A stretch of 12,446 nucleotides of DNA, taken from NCBI GenBank assembly GCA_903881535.1, contig CAIRTT010000439.1:1-12446 (forward strand), written 5' to 3'. Shown piece after piece: positions 8,326 through 12,446 of the stretch; the first letter of the stretch is position 1, and every line of letters begins with the position of its first letter. Made by a program: the position numbers and the translations under genes. Under the pieces are notes generated by a model. That model was not told the origin of the DNA, did no database searches, and saw only the letters and a program-made list of their open reading frames with translations. Source of the stretch: an uncultured Armatimonadota bacterium (lineage in GTDB: Bacteria > Armatimonadota > Armatimonadia > Armatimonadales > Armatimonadaceae).

Positions 8326-8595
8326 ATGAACGAAACTTCACAAACGCCTGTGGAGTTCAATCAGTGTCAACAGGCTGTGCAGCGACTCAATGAATATCTG
8401 AGTCGTGAGCTCAACTCTGATGAGACCGAGCTAGTCCAAGAGCACTTGCAGCAATGTAAGGGCTGCTTTGACAAGTTCCATTTCGAAGAAACACTTTTGA
8501 AAACGATTCGTGCGAAGATTAGTTCAGTGACGGCGCCATCCGGGTTACGAGACTCAGTGCTCAGGCTTCTTGGTAGGGATGCGTCTATACTGTAA
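8326..8595 (+). CDS. Zinc-binding anti-sigma factor, RsrA-like (ZAS/zf-HC2)
   Basis: This 89-residue protein has the zinc anti-sigma signature H40-x3-C44-x2-C47 with an additional C14. In Streptomyces RsrA the zinc and disulfide-switch residues are C11, H37, C41 and C44, so all four are present here with identical spacing, shifted by three. That supports a redox-sensitive partner: reduced and zinc-bound it should hold the sigma factor, and on thiol oxidation it should let go. There is no transmembrane segment, so it is cytoplasmic. A good ribosome site (AAGGA, 8312-8316) lies nine bases before the ATG. It starts 39 bases after the sigma gene on the same strand, the usual order for such pairs. 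The extra cysteines near the RsrA C-terminus are absent. Redox sensing is inferred, not shown. Confidence 0.88.
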   Translation: MNETSQTPVEFNQCQQAVQRLNEYLSRELNSDETELVQEHLQQCKGCFDKFHFEETLLKTIRAKISSVTAPSGLRDSVLRLLGRDASIL

Positions 8596-8853
8596 TCTCT
8601 CGGCGCATACAACGTCCGCAGAGACGTAAAAACCAACACGTTAGATTTAGCCTTTGCCCTAACTGGCATTCCAGTGACATGCGTTTTTCACTTAGTCTAT
8701 ATTTGGATGCTAGCGAGCTTTTACCGCTGTGAGAGTCACAACACATCGACTGACGTTTCAATGAGTGAAGCATCAATCATGCGTTTATACTGCGTAAAAA
8801 ATCCAATGGTCTTTACGTGCCTCATTCCATGAATTGATGGATACTGGGCAGTT
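8596..8853. other. Intergenic region between anti-sigma gene and DUF5916 gene
   Basis: No gene is convincing in these 258 bases. A bulged hairpin begins directly after the anti-sigma stop codon (arms 8596-8603 and 8616-8624), but no T-run follows, so it is not a standard terminator. A second inverted repeat (CGTAAA at 8793-8798, TTTACG at 8812-8817, 13-base loop) lies in the probable leader of the DUF5916 gene. A -10-like TATACT is at 8786-8791 without a clear -35 box. ACGTAA elements occur at 8624-8629 and, inverted, at 8813-8818. Confidence 0.55.
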
Positions 8854-10887
8854 ATGTCGTTCAAAATATTAATGTCTTGTATGTTCTTTTCCGTAATCGC
8901 GCTTTGCTCACCGCTTGCGACTGCTGATTCCGGCGATGCAAATAGGGTCATCAAGGCGACGAGGGCTACCGTAATTCCAGTTATCGATGGACGCATCGGT
9001 GACAACGAGTGGCCGGATACGGCACGGGCTAGCGGGTTCACTGACCTAGTTACAGGAAAACCAGCCCTTGAACCGACAGAAGCATTTATTTCGTACGACG
9101 AAACCTATCTCTACGTAGCTTTCAAAGCGCATGACAAAATACCCGCGGGGATTATTGCCAGAGAAGTCCTCCGTGATTCCCGTTACTCCGGTGGCGGTGA
9201 TTCTGGAGACAATGATTCTGAGGACTACCTTGAACTCACGCTGGACCCGTTTCTCTCTGCAAAGCCCAGTGACCTTTGTCGATTTTCTGTAAATCCTCTA
9301 TCAACAAGAAGCGCAAAAATCAGTGGTGGTCGTGCTGGTAAAGCCGAGTGGAATGGCGATTGGGATGCCAAAGCGACAAAGACATCGGCAGGTTGGGAAG
9401 CCGAAATGCGCATCCCTTGGAAGACACTATCTTTCCCAGGTGGCAAGAAAAATCTCGACTTTGGGTTGAACTTCACCCGGTTCCAATACCGGACACGTAT
9501 TAAAAGCCAGTGGTCAAACACCACCCCGCAACAGTTTCTCAACCTGATGGGCCGTTGGTCACAAATCGAGCCACCCAAGGCGAAACACAAGCCATCCCTG
9601 AGCCTCCTTCCATACGCCCTCACAACGGCCAAAGAGGCTGGTTCGCAGATTCGCACAGGTATCGATGCGCGTTACACCGTGACGCCTGACTTCACGGTTG
9701 TGTCGACGATTAACCCTGACTTTGCCACTGTTGAACGAGCGGTGCAGACAGTCGCATTTTCGCGTGCTGAACAGTTTGTCCCTGAGCGCCGACCGTTCTT
9801 CTTAGAAGGCGCAAATTACTTCTCAGCGGGTTCTTTCTACACGTTTGGCCCACTGTTTTATTCGAACCGGATTGGCCTCTTTGACATCGGTGCCAAAGCT
9901 TATGGAAAGATCACTCCAAAGGACACGCTCGGTTTCCTTACGGCGATTGACTTTGGTGACCGAGTCGATTCCATTGTCCGATATCGGCATGACATCAGTG
10001 CAACAGATCAGATTGGTATCTTTGCCAGTCAGTCGGATGTCGCTAAAGATAACGATCACTCTGGTCTTGTTGCCCTGGATGGTGGCCTTCGTCGAAACAA
10101 AGTGGGTCTCGAGTACCAGCTCATCAAGTCATCTGGAATAAATGGCGGTGGTGGAGCAGCAAACCTTAACTTTTCCTATCAGGACTCATTCAACTTTACG
10201 AGTGTGCAGCTGATGGATGCTGGTCGTAACCTTAGATCTGCAAACGGTTTGTTCTACTTTGATGACTTCAAGGGCTTTCAGGTCTACCATAACTGGAGTC
10301 GCGAATGGCGTAAAGGTGCTTGGCGGAGCTTTTCGGTGGACCTGTTTCCTAGTTATACCTGGCATCAGGATGGCACACCCTATCAACGTGGCGGAGGCCT
10401 CGGTATCCAGTTCGACACACGCTCTGACTGGCGCTTGTCAACGAGTGTTAACCACAATATGTTCGATGCACAGAAGGATGCCACGGTACGTTTTGGCATC
10501 ACATCCGGGGCAACCAACCGCTTCCGACAGATTGGTATGGACCTAATCACCGGGCAACAAGCAGACAAGGCCTATCGGTTCTATGCTCCGAATGTATCCT
10601 GGAGACCGATAAAGAACCTTGACCTGCTCTACACAGGTGGTCTACAGCAGTTTGGGGGCTGGAGACGACAGCACATTGTGACTGGAAACTTCATCCTCTC
10701 GCGTACAAGAACCATCGGCGGCCGTATCCTTATTCAGGAAGAGCCAGGTTCAAAGGCAACGATCAATCCGTATGTCAGCTACCGTGAAGCTGGGGAACGT
10801 GGTACCGAGACGTATCTGCTCCTAGGTGCGCCAAACAACAAGACGTTTCTTCCACAGGTGATGGTCAAGCTGGTCTTTGCAAGATAA
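8854..10887 (+). CDS. DUF5916 outer-membrane beta-barrel protein with N-terminal CBM9-like domain
   Basis: This 677-residue protein starts with a signal peptide: a hydrophobic run at about residues 5-20 and a likely cleavage after A-T-A near residue 24. Residues about 38-238 resemble the carbohydrate-binding family 9 type domain that leads DUF5916 proteins (I-D-G-R-I-G-D-N-E-W at 44-53, D-E-T-Y-L-Y-V-A-F at 82-90, E-D-Y-L-E-L-T-L-D at 123-131, G-W-E-A-E-M-R-I-P-W at 180-189). The DUF5916 signature follows: S-T-I-N-P-D-F-A-T-V-E at 284-294, then F-V-P-E-R-R-P-F-F-L-E-G at 308-319. The remainder, to 677, is alternating polar/aromatic strands typical of an outer-membrane barrel. A role in binding or taking up glycans is a guess, as the family has no assigned function. 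It stands alone on the plus strand, with a weak ribosome site, and converges on the next gene. Confidence 0.9.
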   Translation: MSFKILMSCMFFSVIALCSPLATADSGDANRVIKATRATVIPVIDGRIGDNEWPDTARASGFTDLVTGKPALEPTEAFISYDETYLYVAFKAHDKIPAGIIAREVLRDSRYSGGGDSGDNDSEDYLELTLDPFLSAKPSDLCRFSVNPLSTRSAKISGGRAGKAEWNGDWDAKATKTSAGWEAEMRIPWKTLSFPGGKKNLDFGLNFTRFQYRTRIKSQWSNTTPQQFLNLMGRWSQIEPPKAKHKPSLSLLPYALTTAKEAGSQIRTGIDARYTVTPDFTVVSTINPDFATVERAVQTVAFSRAEQFVPERRPFFLEGANYFSAGSFYTFGPLFYSNRIGLFDIGAKAYGKITPKDTLGFLTAIDFGDRVDSIVRYRHDISATDQIGIFASQSDVAKDNDHSGLVALDGGLRRNKVGLEYQLIKSSGINGGGGAANLNFSYQDSFNFTSVQLMDAGRNLRSANGLFYFDDFKGFQVYHNWSREWRKGAWRSFSVDLFPSYTWHQDGTPYQRGGGLGIQFDTRSDWRLSTSVNHNMFDAQKDATVRFGITSGATNRFRQIGMDLITGQQADKAYRFYAPNVSWRPIKNLDLLYTGGLQQFGGWRRQHIVTGNFILSRTRTIGGRILIQEEPGSKATINPYVSYREAGERGTETYLLLGAPNNKTFLPQVMVKLVFAR

Positions 10888-10934
10888 GCCGTGTAAGTCG
10901 CCAGCGCATGAAGGCTCTTTGGTGACCGCGGATG

Positions 10935-11267
10935 CTAGTTGGGGCGTAGGCTGACCAGGTATGGATTGGCCGATGGATGTAACGTGGCATGTCTTTCAAC
11001 CTGACTTCCATTAGGGAGCGACACAACAATACGCAAATCTGTCTGCTTCACAATCCGCTCGACAACGTCTCCCGTCTCTGGGTCCGATGTCGCAAAAACA
11101 CTAAGTGTGGCATCCCGGATTTCGCCAGCCACAATCGATGACGTCCAATGAGCAAGCGTCGCTGCTACATCGGTTTGCGTTTCGTACGTGGCCATTTCAA
11201 TCAAATCCTGAACCTGGTTGACAATGGCTGACATCGCCTTCGCGCTTAAATCTTCATCGGTGTGCAT
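10935..11267 (-). CDS. Hypothetical protein of about 110 residues
   Basis: I do not recognise this family. From the ATG at 11267 the product is 110 residues, soluble, acidic near the N-terminus (H-T-D-E-D-L), predicted helical through about residue 50, then strand-like (A-T-L-S-V-F-A-T-S-D-P-E-T-G and L-R-I-V-V-S-L-P-N-G). There is no signal peptide, membrane segment or cysteine cluster. A longer reading from an ATG at 11303 is open, but that codon falls inside the hairpin of the terminator of the upstream peptidase gene, so I reject it. Even the ATG at 11267 lies only three bases past the terminator T-run and lacks a clear ribosome site; an ATG at 11234 is also possible. It converges on the DUF5916 gene, with 47 bases between stop codons. 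The steady, non-repetitive amino-acid composition suggests a real gene. Confidence 0.6.
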   Translation of the reverse strand: MHTDEDLSAKAMSAIVNQVQDLIEMATYETQTDVAATLAHWTSSIVAGEIRDATLSVFATSDPETGDVVERIVKQTDLRIVVSLPNGSQVERHATLHPSANPYLVSLRPN

Positions 11268-11270
11268 GGC

Positions 11271-11311
11271 AATAAAATACCCGCCGCACAGTGGAAATTC
11301 CATGCGGCGGG
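11271..11311 (-). terminator. Intrinsic terminator of the M42 peptidase gene
   Basis: On the minus strand a perfect nine-base-pair GC-rich stem (CCCGCCGCA with TGCGGCGGG; arms 11303-11311 and 11280-11288) is followed by TATTTTATT (11279-11271). The 14-base loop itself holds the near-palindrome TGGAAATTCCA (11292-11302, plus strand). The stem begins 22 bases after the peptidase stop codon. On the plus strand no T-run follows, so it should act in one direction only. Confidence 0.85.
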
Positions 11312-11333
11312 TGGCGATTACATTGAGTCAGGC

Positions 11334-12392
11334 CTACGCGTCCCCGTAGCCATAGCTGCGGGTATGACAAACCTCAAGCCAGCGGGCAAGGACCTGCACG
11401 GATGCACTGATGTCATCAACATCCGCCATCTCATTCACGGTATGCACATAGCGGGTTGGAACCGACAGCGTAAACGATGGGATTCCACCGCGGACACGCT
11501 GCATACCACCAGCATCCGTGCCACCTCGGCCCAGGATCTCAAGCTGATACTTGATGTTATGCTGCTCTGCGACATCACGGAAGTGGCGGACCAGCTTTGG
11601 ATGACACACAAGACTTGCATCCATGATCTTGATAGCGGTTCCAGCACCCAGCTGCGTGATCTGTTGATCGGCTGTACTACCAGGGATGTCACCAGCAATC
11701 GTGATATCAAGCGCTATCGCAATATCAGGATTGATGGCATAAGCGGCAGGAGTTGCACCGCGGAGGCCAATCTCTTCCTGTACCGTCGCCACGGCGTAAA
11801 TGTCGCAGTCGTGGTGACCAAGGTGGCGCAGCGCTTCGAGCATCACGTAGACAAGAAGGCGGTCATCAAGGCTCTTTGAGATAACCCGATTTCCAATACG
11901 CTCGCAGGTTCGATCCATCGTAATCGGGTCACCAAGCTCAACTTTCGAACGAACTTCAGCTGCTGGTAGTCCAAGATCAATAAATAAGTCGTCCAGAGAA
12001 ACAGGCTTACCGCGCTCAGTATCGGTCAGCAGGTGGGCCGGTCTGATACCTGGCTGGAGGACACCCCGGAGCGTTTCACCAGCAAATCCATGCACCAAAA
12101 CACGCTGTGCGACAAGGACACGTGCATCAAATCCACCTAGAGGCTGAAGACGGATAAAGCCTTTGTCATCGATATGGCGGACAACAAATCCGATCTCATC
12201 CATGTGCGCAGCAATCAGGACTTTTGGCCCTTTACCACTGCCCTTTTTGTGCCCGATGACATTGCCCATGGTGTCTACATTGATGGAATCAACCAAAGGC
12301 GTCATCGCATCCTGGATTACACCGCGGACAACTTCTTCACGGCTAGGTATGCCGGGAGCTTCACATATCGCTTTAAGGAGGTCAAAGTTCAT
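11334..12392 (-). CDS. M42 family metallo-aminopeptidase (FrvX/glutamyl aminopeptidase type)
   Basis: From the ATG at 12392, which has AGGA seven bases upstream, the protein is 352 residues, the usual length for M42; a TTG at 12410 is less likely. These are cytoplasmic, two-metal (zinc or cobalt) aminopeptidases, often assembled as large tetrahedral complexes, that trim short peptides. The metal and catalytic set is complete: A-A-H-M-D-E-I-G-F (H63, D65), S-L-D-D-R with the bridging aspartate at 176, Q-E-E-I-G-L-R-G with general base E206 and metal ligand E207, A-L-D-I-T (D229), and R-Y-V-H-T (H317). G-R-G-G-T-D-A-G-G near 288-296 is the family's glycine-rich segment. Some members are annotated as endoglucanases, a historic misnomer. 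It has its own terminator and probably its own promoter. Substrate preference cannot be read from sequence. Confidence 0.93.
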   Translation of the reverse strand: MNFDLLKAICEAPGIPSREEVVRGVIQDAMTPLVDSINVDTMGNVIGHKKGSGKGPKVLIAAHMDEIGFVVRHIDDKGFIRLQPLGGFDARVLVAQRVLVHGFAGETLRGVLQPGIRPAHLLTDTERGKPVSLDDLFIDLGLPAAEVRSKVELGDPITMDRTCERIGNRVISKSLDDRLLVYVMLEALRHLGHHDCDIYAVATVQEEIGLRGATPAAYAINPDIAIALDITIAGDIPGSTADQQITQLGAGTAIKIMDASLVCHPKLVRHFRDVAEQHNIKYQLEILGRGGTDAGGMQRVRGGIPSFTLSVPTRYVHTVNEMADVDDISASVQVLARWLEVCHTRSYGYGDA

Positions 12393-12430
12393 GTTGTATT
12401 CCTGTCTCAAGAACAGTTACGAAAAAAGGG

Positions 12431-12446
12431 CGTTTCACGTGGAAAC
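12431..12446. promoter_or_regulatory. parS-like palindromic site at the window edge
   Basis: The inverted repeat GTTTC-ACGTG-GAAAC (12432-12446) carries thirteen consecutive bases (12432-12444) matching the chromosomal parS consensus read in reverse, TGTTTCACGTGNAACA. The first base and the last two of the sixteen differ. It lies 39-54 bases upstream of the M42 start codon, so an operator for that gene is an alternative. The window ends here, so flanking sequence cannot be judged. Confidence 0.4.

Noticed and set aside
8585..8776. A 63-codon minus-strand frame in the gap after the anti-sigma gene
   Set aside because: Composition is basic and irregular, with no ribosome site and no motif, and it partly overlaps the anti-sigma stop.
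8736..9041. A 101-codon minus-strand frame with a signal-peptide-like stretch
   Set aside because: It overlaps the signal peptide and CBM9-like start of the DUF5916 gene; the hydrophobic stretch is the reverse reading of that coding sequence, and no ribosome site is seen.
11280..11311. The GC-rich inverted repeat as a bidirectional terminator for the DUF5916 gene
   Set aside because: On the plus strand no T-run follows the stem, and it lies beyond the convergent small gene, about 390 bases from the DUF5916 stop.
11262..11879. A 205-codon open frame on the plus strand
   Set aside because: It is antisense to the M42 peptidase, whose metal ligands are all visible; the plus-strand product shows no recognisable motif.

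Overview
The window suggests a bacterium with an outer membrane. It encodes a DUF5916-type beta-barrel protein and a pair of secreted proteins of the type abundant in Planctomycetota, Verrucomicrobiota, Armatimonadota and related soil or water lineages (a cytochrome-like PSCyt1/DUF1549/DUF1553 protein and a DUF1501 protein). The sigma factor/anti-sigma pair and the MTA phosphorylase have the look of SigR/RsrA and of actinobacterial-type MtnP, which such lineages also carry. Base composition is moderate, roughly half G+C, with AT-rich intergenic gaps. I cannot fix the phylum; an Armatimonadota-like or Planctomycetota-like organism is a guess.

Left third (1-4661, minus strand): an APH(6)-like small-molecule kinase gene is followed by a large secreted PSCyt1-DUF1549-LamG-DUF1553 protein gene and, overlapping it by 11 bases, a Tat-exported DUF1501 gene that runs off the left edge. 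The last two are a well-known gene pair in these phyla.

Middle (4662-8595): a 280-base divergent regulatory gap is followed by a tight plus-strand run of four genes. These encode a membrane-anchored PAS plus glycosyltransferase-4 fusion, an S-methyl-5'-thioadenosine phosphorylase, an ECF sigma factor of the SigR/RpoE type, and a small zinc-binding anti-sigma factor with the RsrA cysteine/histidine spacing. The fusion glycosyltransferase, and its place upstream of a probably thiol-sensitive sigma switch, is the most unusual thing here.

Right third (8596-12446): a 258-base gap precedes a plus-strand DUF5916 outer-membrane protein. Convergent to it is a small unrecognised gene, and then an M42 metallopeptidase on the minus strand with a clear intrinsic terminator. 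At the extreme right edge is a palindromic site resembling the ParB-binding sequence parS. Short ACGTAA elements are concentrated in the two large intergenic gaps. I saw no tRNA, rRNA, CRISPR array, insertion sequence or attachment site.
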